Below the pieces are notes generated by a model. The model worked only from the letters and a program-made list of their open reading frames with translations, was not told where the DNA came from and did no database searches. 64,000 bases of DNA from Phragmites australis. Its lineage: Eukaryota; Streptophyta; Magnoliopsida; Poales; Poaceae. The stretch's first letter is position 1. Each line of letters begins with the position of its first letter. Below are positions 47,294-58,168 of the stretch, in pieces. A program made the translations under genes and the position numbers. The stretch covers positions 21,751,501-21,815,500 of the forward strand of contig NC_084939.1 of assembly GCF_958298935.1 (NCBI RefSeq), in the 5' to 3' direction.

Positions 47294-47657
47294 GTCCCCG
47301 ACACAACATATACGTGAGTTAGGGTTTTTGTCTCTTCCTCTCTACTGAGTCGTCACAGGTAGACTACTCTATCCCACGCGTCAGTGTGCACCAACGATTA
47401 GGAGAACATATCTTTGAAACCCATCGTCCTTAGAATCCTACATCGAAAGAGGATAAATAATATTTTTGGAAGCACTCAGCCTGACTGCCCGCGATCTGCT
47501 ACCTCTAAATCATCTTCAGCATCGACATCACGACGTCTTCGACATCTTCTCCAAAACGAGATCAATCTCCTCCTACTGCTTCTGATTTATATAGCGTTAT
47601 TACATATATGTGTCTAGAGTATGCTTCTGCAATATGATCATGCTATTTTATTGATTC
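47294..47657. repeat. 364-bp direct repeat, left copy
   Basis: It is 95% identical to 48933-49296 (17 mismatches, no gaps, by my count). It ends exactly where the TGAACACG terminus of the intervening solo LTR begins. It contains CTCTTCCTCTCTACTGAGTC and a stretch that looks like an LTR leader. The 67-77 codon frames in both copies are not convincing genes. Confidence 0.88.
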
Positions 47658-48932
47658 TGAACACGTCTCGTACGTGAAATAAATGGGAGTAAATAAGATA
47701 CAGGTGGAGTGGAATGATCGGATGCAGGAGGGAGTAAATGATCAGAGGATTTTGGACAGGTTTGGGCCGCACTGAGCGTAACACCCTACTCCTATGTGTA
47801 TACTATAAATGCTCTGAGAATGTCTCTCTGAGGATCTACTGTGTTACAAGAATATTTGTCTAAGTCTAAAGCTTTGTGCTCCTTGTTCTTCGACGGCTTG
47901 TCTTCTGAGCTCGTTCAGTGTGTTTCGTCCAAAACCTCCTCCCTCTCCGGGGAGCCCGCCCCTCCTTTATACCTGTCGGGGCGGATGACATGCCCAGAAA
48001 GGATTGGCGCAAGTTCCAAGACGCCATAAATGGAAAGAAACCATCATGGGCTGCTGCGTGAGGTGACGGGGAGGGTTGAAAAACGCGCCCCTGTCCGGTC
48101 TAGGTCATCATCATTCTGCTTTCCAGCGGGAGCAAAGGGGAGGGCCCGCTGGGCAGCCACCAAGCAGCCCAGCGTGCCCACCCGGTCAGAGCGAGTCTGA
48201 CACAGCAGAGCGGTAGGCGTCGCGCCTCGAGCCCTGCGACGTTATCCCGAGGCGCGCCGGATGACGCGCGATGGGACCCGTGCATTAAATACCCCCACGC
48301 CTCCCTGCCAGACCGTGACAGGGACTGACAGCAAGCGTGAGGGGAGTGGTTGGAAATGACAGGCCACGCACCCTCTTAAATGCGGCATCGGGCCTCTCAC
48401 CAGTTGACACCTCACCGCTGATCCCTTGTAGGGACCACCAGCGAAGGACTTCTCAGACCCTCGGGGAACTGTGAGTGCTCGGGGACTACTGTTCGCGGTC
48501 CCAAGCACTCTCTCCCGGAACTGACTGTTCGGGTCCTCGAGGAACTTGATTGCTCGAGAGCCACTGTTCATGGCCCCGAGCACTCTCTCTCCGAACTGAC
48601 TGCTCGGGTCCTCGGGGAACTTGAGTGCTCGGAAGCCACTGTTCACGGCCCCGAGCACTCTCTCCCGGAACTGACTTCTCTTGTTATCGGGGAACTCGAG
48701 TGCTCGGGGACCACTGTTCATAACCCCGAGCATCCTCTCCCGGAACTTGGTCTTCTCGGGTCATCGGGGAACTCGGCTACTCGAGGACCACTATTTATGA
48801 CCCCGAGCACCCTCTTCCTGGAACTTGGTCTTCTCGGACCTCAGGGAGATAATCCCCGAGGGAGGGCACCACGTGGCACTCTGCTGTTCTGGCATCAGAA
48901 CTCGGGGACCCCTGGTTCCCATGTCACCGACA
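47658..48932 (-). mobile_element. Solo LTR, Gypsy-like (1275 bp)
   Basis: On the minus strand it starts TGTCGGTGACATGGGAACC and ends GACGTGTTCA, giving TG...CA ends. CTCGGGGA-rich internal repeats and a TACTATAAATG-like promoter stretch are typical of one group of grass Gypsy LTRs. No internal domain or second LTR is present. No 5-bp target duplication is seen; instead it is bordered on both sides by 364-bp direct repeats. Confidence 0.65.
48456..48835. repeat. Five tandem units of about 75 bp inside the solo LTR
   Basis: Each unit follows the pattern TCGGGGAACT...GTGCTCGGG-ACCACTGTTCA, then CCCCGAGCACTCTCTCCCGG. The period is near 75 and divisible by three, so the minus strand stays open and shows a false 25-residue protein repeat (RERVLGAMNSGSRA-like). 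Confidence 0.85.
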
Positions 48933-49296
48933 GTCGCCGACACAACATATACGTGAGTTAGGGTTTTTGTCTCTTCCTCTCTACTGAGTCGTCACAGGTA
49001 GACTACTCTATCCCACACGTCAGTGTGCACTAACGATCAGGAGAACATGTCTCTGAAACCCATCGTCCTTGAAATCCTATACCGAAAGAGGACAAATAAC
49101 ATTTTTGGAAGCACTCAGCCTGACTGCCCGCGGTCTGCTACCTCTAAATCATCTTCAGCATCGACATCACGACGTCTTCGACATCTTCTCCAAAACGAGA
49201 TCAATCTCCTCCTATTGCTTCTGATTTATATAGCATTATTACATATATGTGTCTAGAGTATGCTTCTGCTATATGATCATGCTATTTTATTGGTTC
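48933..49296. repeat. 364-bp direct repeat, right copy
   Basis: It starts directly after the LTR terminus ACCGACA and matches 47294-47657 over its whole length. Beyond 49296 the two flanks differ. Confidence 0.88.
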
Positions 49297-51678
49297 GGGT
49301 TTATGATTTATTTATGGATTAAACTAAATCTAAAATGCTGATTTTTCCAACAGGAATATGCGTACAGCCTGCTCATGCATTGTGGATGTGTGTAGGTAGG
49401 TACTTCAGGTAGCAGAAATGGATGAACAACGTTAAGAGAAAAACGGAGGAGAGGTCGGATTATTGATTTAGTTTCGTTTTGTTCATTACTGAAACGAGAC
49501 AAATTAATGACCATCACTGTATTTAGCGGCGATGCTAAATAGATGAAGGGAAGTGACCCAACGAGTTCGTGCGTGGATCATCGCATGGGTTGTACGAAAT
49601 TAACCAGACATGTAGAATCTTCGCTGGGTGCGAGATGCATGTGCTCTGTGCTTGCTGTCTAGCATGGATCAGGATCCCTGACATTGAAGTAATGATAAAT
49701 TCGTTACTAACGTATGGATTCGGTCTTATTTATCAGTGATTTACGGTGAAATCAGAGGATCCGATCGGAGGTAGCCACCCCTGTTGATGCATAGAAGAAG
49801 AACCCAACCCAGCATCAGATGGTACAAATCAAACAGTGAGGGATTCGTCGGCTATATGTATATTTCCTGAATTCCAGGAAAGAGAGAAATAACGAGATGC
49901 GTGATGCTTGACGTAAACCTGCTTTGGTGACCCATAAATCAATCGCACTGTGTTACCAAACGAAGCTACAGTATACTCCATTACCGACAGGCCAGCCGGG
50001 CTTCGGACACTAACCATCTATCATAATCATATACTTGTCAGACCTGATCCTACCAATCGACCATTATTCCATTCAAATTAAGCTAGTCACTACCCCTATC
50101 TAGTTCATTCAGGTGTATGTACGTGCATTATTGTTATATGTGAGATCATGTGATAAAAAATTAATTTGATTAATTAAATTAGCAGAGCAAAGTGATTTAG
50201 TATAATGATATTTGGTTGATGTTTATTAGTTACTAAGATATGGTTATGTTAGCGTTTTGGTTTTGTTTGAAATTTACGTGGTGTTGTGTGAACTGATCTT
50301 GAGTCAAGTTGGGAAGGACTTGTACTCGTACTCGATTGTTGTTTGATTCATGTGCATGTGTTGCTCGAAGGCGAACGTGGTCGATGACGGATTGACAAAC
50401 TAAGTTCAGGGAGGAACTAAGGTTCGGCGACTAGGTTCAGGAGGAACTGACGTTGTGATGATCGAGAATGTCATGCAGGACGTTCGAGCTGAGAAAACAA
50501 TGCATATGGAGACAAAGCTTCGTGATGGACGCAGGATGCGATTTGATCGTGAGATGACGTGAAGACTAATTCGTGTTCAGGTCAGAGCAGGCACGAGGGA
50601 ATTGTGTGGTGGCTAGACTTGAGACAATAGTTAGTGTTAGAGACGGATTCTGAGTTGGTTACGTATATGCATGTGTGCTTGGGAGATGTGCATGCCATGA
50701 TTACTAAGAGTTGTGGACTAATTAGCTTAATTAGCGGAAGTTGTTTGTCCTTTTATGATTAGAGGATGATAGAGATCAGATTGAATATAACAGGGAGTTG
50801 TGGTTCGATTCGATTATGTTTGTGAGTGTGGCTACCCTATAAATAGAGAGGTCTGTTGTATTGGTTAGGTGAGCGCAAAACATGGCAGCACAACGCAACA
50901 GAGAGATAGAGAAACTCGAGATAGAGCTATTTTGGGATTTCGTGGAAATCCTTGTTGGATGCTTTGGAGAGGCATCTTGTAAACCCATCTCTGCAACGAA
51001 AATCAAGTTTTGTAAGTTGATGAGTTGCTGATTCGGAATTTTCTCTCTGTTATATATTCTGCATGCTCGGTTTTGGTTTTCAATTAATTTCATATTTCTA
51101 TGAAGTTTCATCTTAATTTAGTTCATACAAAACCTTGCTAGAATATCTAGTGTTTGATTTGAGAAAATTTCGTGTGGATTTGGTTTGTTCTTGAGTAGCT
51201 TTTTGTCAACTCGACTAGATTTTGATCTACTCGATTCTAATTGACACAGTGTGCTTCGATCAGGAATAACTTTTAATCCACATATCCGATTTACTCGATT
51301 CTTATATGGTTAGTTTTGTATTTGAATCTAGTTTTTGCTGACCAAAATTGAGAGCAATCCGACCAACAGATCTTTCTCTACATCATTTTTACTAGAGCTT
51401 GTGTAATCTATTTCGAGTGGAATACCGAGTTTAAATCAAGTTTCAATTTGGGTAAGTTAATCTTTGAATTTAGTTTTCGCAATCATTTACCCCCTCTGAT
51501 TTGGTATTTTTCGAAATTCGATCCTACACTATGCCTAGACAACAAAGGAGTATAATTCGCCAGTGCTATAAGCAGTTCGTGTTGTACATGGTATTGGTAA
51601 GATCCCGGTATCCCAATATATGTATAGTATATGATTGTATGTACACAGTACTGTTGAGGTGACCTGTAGACTAGTTGT
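49297..51678. other. Intergenic DNA, possibly including an old LTR
   Basis: The region about 50238-51370 begins TGTTAGCG and ends GACCAACA. It contains a TATA-like CTATAAATAGAGAG at about 50837-50850, then a leader-like stretch, which suggests a solo LTR. Its flanks show no target duplication. The sequence at about 49300-49354 ends in TTTTTCCAACA and may be another LTR end. I identify no gene. Confidence 0.35.
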
Positions 51679-51918
51679 TTCCCTCTATTTTGAATGGGGC
51701 GGTCTTTAATGTATAAATTTGTCATTATTTTCTATTAGAATATATTTTTAAAATCTATTGTATTTGTGATATTATGAAAATATTTTCCAAGATAAATCTA
51801 CACAAATAATTTAAGATTTTTAAACTAAATATTTTGAAAACTAGTTAGTCAAAGTTTTAAAATTTCGACTTAAACCTTTTTAAAAAGAAATGTATATATA
51901 ACTGGAAAGAAAGGGAAC
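51679..51918. mobile_element. Stowaway-like MITE, degenerate
   Basis: The left part TCCCTCTATTTTGAATGGGG and the right part GTATATATAACTGGAAAGAA-GGGAAC are imperfect inverses with Stowaway character. The AT-rich interior has GTCAAAGTTTTAAAATTTCG. The target TA pair is unclear. Confidence 0.5.
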
Positions 51919-52189
51919 CTCCTTGCGAATGCATATGCACACGTGCACCGCAGCTAACGAACTCAACCACCTAAACCAAGAAGTCAACACATATCGATTT
52001 GATGCATGATTAGTTACGGAAACTTGTTTGGGAAATACTGTAATATTGTAGTACGTGCACTCTTAATTTTTGCATCAAAGCACAAATTTTCACTGAAATT
52101 GGGCGCTGTCAGCCTGTCACGTTTGCTTCACGGAAGGTTAATTTGAGAGAGTACTGCGACTGAAACAAGCAGATTGAGCAGATGTACTA

Positions 52190-52445
52190 CTCCCTCGGTT
52201 TCTTTTTATAAGACATGCACGTATTTCAAGACTCAACATTTGTAATATTTGAACAACAATTAGTCTAAAGATATGTCGACTTGTGTTACAAATATAGTGC
52301 CATTGGAATCGTATTTGAATGTACTTTCTTATGAGTATGATTTTGTTGCTATCAACAATATACAATAAGAGGAATGAACAGTTAAAGTTTAGTATTGGAA
52401 ACTTTGCCAAGTCCAACCACGCCCTATATTTTAGAATGAAAGGAT
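52190..52445. mobile_element. Stowaway-type MITE (about 256 bp)
   Basis: The left terminus CTCCCTCGGTTTCTTTTTAT is preceded by TA. The right terminus CCCTATATTTTAGAATGAAA is followed by GGAT and TA. Ends are imperfect inverted repeats and the length fits the family. Confidence 0.75.
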
Positions 52446-52949
52446 TACTTAACTTGTACGATGATCTGTGTACGTGCCATTACACGCAATGTAACCTGGC
52501 TACAGAGAGAATTAATATAAGGGATAATCATAACCAAGGCTCAATAATTTGGCAAGTATAAATCATAATGTTCATGCATTTCAAGGCATCTGGAATTAGT
52601 TATTAATTTCTGGCTCAACTGCAGTGGGGTTTCAAGTTGGGCGACAAATTGGAGTAATTAATTGCCGCTCGTTCATGCCAGTGATTCGGTAATTATCCAC
52701 GACCGATCCAAGATTAAGCCGTTCCATTAACAACATTAGTGCTGCTCATATACATGGCCGTGTATGGTGCCGAAATGATCATCGTTGCATTGTTTCAGAT
52801 GGACCAGGACTGCTAACTGCCTGCCTGACTGGAGATAATAATGGCCGTGTGTATGCACTTGCATGCATCTTCACGTGTTTAAAGCACTTATTAAACATCA
52901 GTGTACTAGTAACTTGCATGCATCTTCCCGTGTTTGAAGTTGCTTAGGA

Positions 52950-53178
52950 GCAGGGAAATGTGTCGCTCCGGGCGGCAGGGTTAATAACTAACCACCTGTT
53001 TAAGTATGTGTGTATATATTTACACGCATCTTCGGCCGTCAATTCTTCTGCACGTACGCATGTCCTGTGCCTCCCTAGCTGGACGTGTCGGTCGCTGTAA
53101 GCTACTGCGCGCCCCGGCACGACGACTAAAGAAATTAAAGAAAAAACGTACACATGGGCAGTCTACGTGACAGTACGC
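52950..53178. repeat. Diverged duplicate of 46605-46855
   Basis: Shared collinear blocks include GGCAGGGTTA/CGACAGGGTTAC, AACCACCTGTTT-AAGTATG, CGGCCGTCAA, ACGCATGTCCTG and ACGTGTCGGTCGCTG. They end with CACGTGACAGTACG/TACGTGACAGTACG. Both copies lack a gene I recognise. This suggests an old segmental duplication of a promoter-like or noncoding block. Confidence 0.7.
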
Positions 53179-53235
53179 CTCAGGGCGGGGCTGGGTGCGC
53201 TCAAGCTCCTCTACTTGCTGAAATACCAGTGAAAG

Positions 53236-54114
53236 AAAGAGATAAAGGGTAGGTATGGTAATTCCATCAGATTACTGGTTTACCCCCTGTAAAATATTTT
53301 AATAGGGTCGGGGTTGTATTTGATACTGAATAAAAAAAATACTACCCGACGGGTAGACGGATATGGATATGGGTAAAACATATCTATACTCATGAAACTG
53401 GTTTACCCACTGTTAAATATTCTAATAGGATCGGATATGAGTTACATTTGATATCCGCGGGTATGTTCGTGGGCAAAAAATACTACCTGACGGGTAGACA
53501 GATACGGGTATGGGTAAGACATATTTATACCCACGAAACTCGTTTACCCATGTAACATCTCTGACATATGGGTCCAATTCTCCTTGTGAGTCGTGACCCA
53601 TCCTGTCTGTCTTCCAGATGCAATCCCACCCCTCCCCACAGCCCCGCTTCTAGCCGTGCTGCCCCGAGCCCCCGACCCTTCGCTCTCTGCCCCTCCCCTC
53701 CCTGCCATGTCCCTCCCCACCCTGAACCACGCCGCCATCACCCCACCCCGCTCAGAGCTGCGTCGCCACCGCCGCTAGCCCCGTCCCTCACGGCCATCGC
53801 CCAGCCTCACCCAGCCTCGCTTCGAGCCGCGCTGTCGTCGCCCGCCCTACGTCGCGCCGTCGTTGCCTAGCCTCGCCTCACGCAAAGGTTGTCGCCCCCA
53901 CCACCGCTACCAACCCCGCTCCACGCCACCGCCCAGCCTTGAGCCGAGCCACTACCACCCAGCCGGCGGGTAAATGGGTATACCCGCGAGTGATAGGTTT
54001 GGTCTCGCTTTTCGTCCGTGGGCGTTCACGGGTATACCTATGGGTGGATAAAAATTGGCAGGTACAGGTATGGGTGAATACTACCTGTACCCACCATATC
54101 TTATTGTCATCCCT
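53236..54114. mobile_element. hAT-type element (about 879 bp) with 8-bp target duplication
   Basis: AGTGAAAG flanks both sides (53228-53235 and 54115-54122). The right end is TCATCCCT (inward AGGGATGACAATA). The left, AAAGAGATAAAGGGTAGG, is a weak inverse. The interior repeats GGGTATGGGTA/ACCCACGGGTAT motifs at both ends, typical of a widespread grass hAT family. It surrounds a C-rich block (53600-53930). Confidence 0.65.
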
Positions 54115-54422
54115 AGTGAAAGGGAAGGAGAAGGAAAAAGGAAAAAGAAAAAAGAAAAAGAAGAGAGGAGGCATAGGAGGAGTTAGAAGAGGAGAACCCG
54201 CTGCATTTCATCCATGCATAAGGTCATTGCAATATATATACGGGTGTACATACACACATCACGCACCAGTGAAGGAGAAGGAAAAAGGAAAAAGAAAAAG
54301 AAGAGGAGGCAAAGGAGGAGGAGGAAGACGAAGAAAAGGAGAACCCGTTGCACTTCATCCATGTGTAAGGTCGTTGCAGCATATACACGGACGTACGTAC
54401 ACAGCACGCACCAGTGAGGTGA
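54115..54422. repeat. Two tandem units of about 150 bp, purine-rich
   Basis: Each unit runs CAGTGAAGGAGAAGGAAAAA-like, through an A/G-rich tract, GGAGAACCCG-TGCA and TTCATCCATG, then a TATACACGG and ACGCAC block. The hAT element above is inserted at the start of the first unit and the Mutator-like element at the end of the second. Confidence 0.75.
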
Positions 54423-54710
54423 CGGCAAAAATCCAAAAGTAGACAACATTCACGATCGTATTTGCCGAAATAAATAACATGTCATCGTATTTACAATTCT
54501 AGCATGCGTATCCAGCTCCTCATTTATCGAAAACAGTTTTTCAATACACGCAGTGCCGAATATGGGCCGGTCCCACCATATTCGGCACATGGCACTATGG
54601 ACCATATTCAGCACCTCATATATCGAAAATTAAGTATATTCGGTACATGAGGTGCCGAATATGGTCCATAGTGCTATATTCGCACCTCGTGTGTCAAAAA
54701 TGATCTAGAT
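54423..54710 (+). repeat. MULE left terminal inverted repeat
   Basis: It pairs with 61372-61609 in inverted orientation and carries a roughly 54-bp extra stretch (about 54502-54555). It contains several GGTGCCGAATATGGTCCATA-type inverted modules that can form hairpins on their own. Confidence 0.85.
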
Positions 54711-54732
54711 TCCATGTGATCGCTTTGCGTGT

Positions 54733-55010
54733 GTGGTAACTGCTCTTGTAACGTATATACTTGTGTGGTAACTGCTCTTATAAATTTTTGACCACGTGTG
54801 TGCTTGTTTAAAAATTGGTCTTACAACGCGTGTGCTTGTGTGGTAATTGCTCTTACAACACGTGTACTTGTATGGTAACTGCTCTTGCAACGCGTGTGCT
54901 TGTGTTGTAATTGCTCATAATGGATTCAAACAACACATGTGCTTGTGTGAAAATTACTCTTACAATGCATGTGCTTGTGTGGTAATTGCTCTTACAATGC
55001 GTATGCTCAT
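54733..55010. repeat. Minisatellite, 32-bp unit with 43-bp variants, 8 copies
   Basis: Units follow GTGTGGTAATTGCTCTTACA plus ACGCGTGTGCTT. Two units carry an 11-bp insertion. The repeat lies just inside the MULE left terminal repeat and creates a spurious Cys-rich plus-strand frame (54847-55230). Confidence 0.85.
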
Positions 55011-55499
55011 GTACCCAAAATTTAGGTATTGGGATTGGTTTTGGGCATCTGTTGGAGTTGCCCTAACACTTCGTGTTTGTCATTTTATGTCAGGACCGAC
55101 TACGTCACGTAACGTCTGCCAACAAAGAAAGAAAGAGGTGTGTTATCATTTCATATTTGAAGGTTTGTCATGTGCTCATCTCGTTTCTAAATATAGAGTC
55201 AGGATAGATGTGTTGTCATTTTATGCTTAAAGCTCTGGTCATTTCTTGTCTAAAGGCAAAGTCAAAACATATGTATGAACATATGTCATGGTTTGAGCCT
55301 AAGCACATTAATATTAGCAATTGTCAACTTTCGATAAAATTAGTAATGATTTGCTAATTTAAATGCACATTTTAAAATTCCTAATTCACCATGTAGTCTC
55401 AAAGGCTGTGAGCAGCCTTAACAATTAGCCATGTTTGAATATGCATAATTTAAAATGTAGTAGTGGCAATATTCCCCCTTGTATCATTGACCTCAAGAT

Positions 55500-57860
55500 G
55501 CACAATTCATAGCTGTTGATTACCTAGATCGTCTCAAGATGGCGGTAGAAAGTGGTGACGTAAACTAGCGAAAGAATATCAGTTGTGCCAGTCCATGCTA
55601 TCAGGGTAAGATAGTTGTCGTCTCCGAGGTGGTGATTGGAAGTTGTGAGGATGGGTAGAAGCAAATCCACCATCATCTTTAGGGTCATCAGTGTCCTCCG
55701 AAGATGGAGGCCTCAAAGAGAGGGGTCGTTGTGGTATGAAATTGTTGTCCTTGTCGTCATCTTAGGCTATCACGGTAGGAGCACATCCTATTTCCTTCTT
55801 GGTCGTACGCCACATCGATGTGTTATGTGAACGTCCTCTTGCAATGTTCCTTGAACCTTCCCCTGTATTGTTGCTGGAACGTTGAGGCATTGCTGGTATG
55901 AAATCATATCCTCATCGGCCTCGTCATTCTCTGGTTGAATAGTAGAGGGCGCCCTTGTACCCCTTAAGTTTGCTGATCTTCATTGTCTTCTACGCGAACC
56001 AGACATCACACCCCCACCGAAGAGCATATACATTACCAAGAAGTTTGTGATTTCTTTGTTGATCAACTCAGCGTCTTCCAAGAACGCCTAACGCAAAGAG
56101 GAGCATTCGAATAAGTGGAAAAAATATAAGCAAGGTAACCAAATAGAAAATGACAAACCTGAATATGGGATGCATACTGGTTAGGCAACATCGTCATCCT
56201 TTTTTGCTTCATAGAGAAACCTAGCATTTAAGGATGGTCAGCTAGTTCGCACGCTCTGAGATACATTTCACGTCGCTCATGCAAGCGGGCCCTAAGTTCG
56301 TCGGTGGTTACATGTTGGAGTGGAGCGGTTAATGCAGAACAGAAGGGTCTTGTATGCAATTTGGACACGACTTGAATTAGGTTGTTCTCCTTTAAGGGAT
56401 CATCATTCCCTCTACGTACAAGCTGCAACAAGGCATTTAATGCTATATCGATCGTTGTATGTGTCCATGAAAAGCATGTACTAGAAGATCCCGTTATAGA
56501 TTTATTGCTCCTTGACTACAACGTTCTGGCTCTGCAACAAAGCATGAATCCCTCATTATTTAAGAAACCTTAAATATTATTAAATACATAATTAATATGT
56601 AGCGATGCTTAATAAATAAGTAATAAATAAAGTTATGTGTCATAATTATTTGATAAACATCCAATAAATTAAAAGTAATTACATCAACAATACAGTAAAT
56701 AAGACATAATAGAGATGACTACGAAAATAAAGTGAATAATACAAGTGTCATGAACAAGTACAAGTGCACTGCCTACTCAACGACGATGACGCCACACGCA
56801 ATCCCTAGGAGTATAAGCGTCTAGCGGGTGAGTGACCCTCATCCCAGCGACCTACGCTGGCCCCTGCAACGTGTGTACTTGTTCGTCATCGTCATCATCC
56901 TGCCCTGTTGGACCCCCACTAAACGTATATTCAGACCCACTAACTCGGCCCTACATGTACCATGATGAAGGATCCTCGTGTGGAAGTATGAACGCTTGTA
57001 GTACGTGCTCCGATGGAGTCTGGTATGCCGAAGTCTCACCATGCTGGTACCACTGTGAACCCCCAGGTGCATCAGGATATTAGCGGTACTGGCCACTTAG
57101 AAGCTCAACGAAGCTACCGGCCTGCATTGTAGTAGCTCAGTCAAAATTATGTGTGCCGCTCTAGTTAGGCGTCTGCTGTGTGCAATCAATGACATCCTTG
57201 TGATGAGTCGATACTACAGGCAGATGTGTCATCGTAGTCTAAGGAGGTTGTGTCCACTGCGGGGGCTATGAACCTAGTGTACACTGCTCGGGCTCAGGAT
57301 CCTCCATGCACAACTCGGCTTCAGCACCAAAATGTGATACATGATGCTCTGCAGCCGAAGGTGCCTCTCGCGACTTTGCCCGAATGGGTTCATCACGGGC
57401 ACTGGACGAGCGCCTACTATAGGAGGTACGGGATGGGTCCATGGCTGGTAGGTCATACCCCCTCAAACGTGGAGCACAACCACCTAGACCACGTAACATG
57501 GACAGCAAGCGAGACCCTCTCATTCCTCATGTGGTCCTGGAGAGGATTCTGATCCCTTCGCGTTGATGATTCGCTTGCTTTCCCACAAGCTTGCTCCGCC
57601 TGCGTATGCATTTCGTACGCCCATTTAGTCTGTATAAGATGAGGGTGATGTCGGTAATACAAAGGTTTAACTAATAAAAATTATTAGAAGTATCGCATCA
57701 CTTACCACAACCTGAAGAAGATAGGCACGATCCTCGAGGAAGGGTCTAGGGGTCTGCTCTATAAGTCTGCTGAGTAAGGTGGCACGCATACGGGAACGGT
57801 ACCATGAAGATGATTGTGAGCCATGACAATGATTTCAAGCTTCATGGTTCAATAAAAAAA
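55500..57860 (-). other. Downstream part of MULE, unidentified frames
   Basis: Minus-strand stretches such as SRMRATLLSRLIEQTPRPFL (about 57820), WAYEMHTQAEQACGKASESS (about 57610) and ELRARLHERREMYLRACELA (about 56290) look like parts of a spliced, decayed protein. I cannot name the domain. They may be the transposase C-terminus or a second MULE protein. Confidence 0.4.
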
Positions 57861-58081
57861 TAATGTAAGACAACAGCTATTATATGAATAACAACGATGC
57901 CAATACCATATAGTATATTACATGAACATGTATGTGATTTCAGTACCATTACGATATATTACAAAATAGGTAGTACAACTGATAGGTGAATAACAATTTA
58001 GAATACAAATCATGTCTACGATCAACTTCATAAAATAAACTAAATTGCAAATACTCTAATATAATATAGTTCAATTGTTAC

Positions 58082-58168
58082 CTGATAGTTTACTGCTGGG
58101 TCGGGCAAGTCATACAGTTCGCTCGTTGACTGATAGTTTACTATCGGGTCGGGCAAGTCCTCATGTCA
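58082..58168. repeat. Tandem duplication (about 54-bp period) in the MULE
   Basis: CTGATAGTTTACTGCTGGGTCGGGCAAGTC-like sequence occurs twice, about 54 bp apart. It duplicates the end of the zinc-knuckle exon (ACTTGCCCGACC on the coding strand). Confidence 0.8.

Noticed and set aside
48242..48733. 163-codon minus-strand frame with 25-residue protein repeats
   Set aside because: It is the coding illusion of a 75-bp tandem repeat inside a Gypsy-like LTR. There is no start context, domain or conserved partner.
47414..49256. Two near-identical 67-77-codon frames as a duplicated gene
   Set aside because: They lie wholly inside the 364-bp direct repeats, lack any domain, and resemble LTR leader sequence.
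53568..53870. 100-codon Pro-rich plus-strand frame
   Set aside because: It is translation of a C-rich low-complexity block within a hAT element. No conserved motif is present.
54847..55230. 127-codon Cys-rich plus-strand frame
   Set aside because: Most of it is translation of the 32-bp minisatellite. The Cys pattern follows the DNA repeat rather than a protein family.
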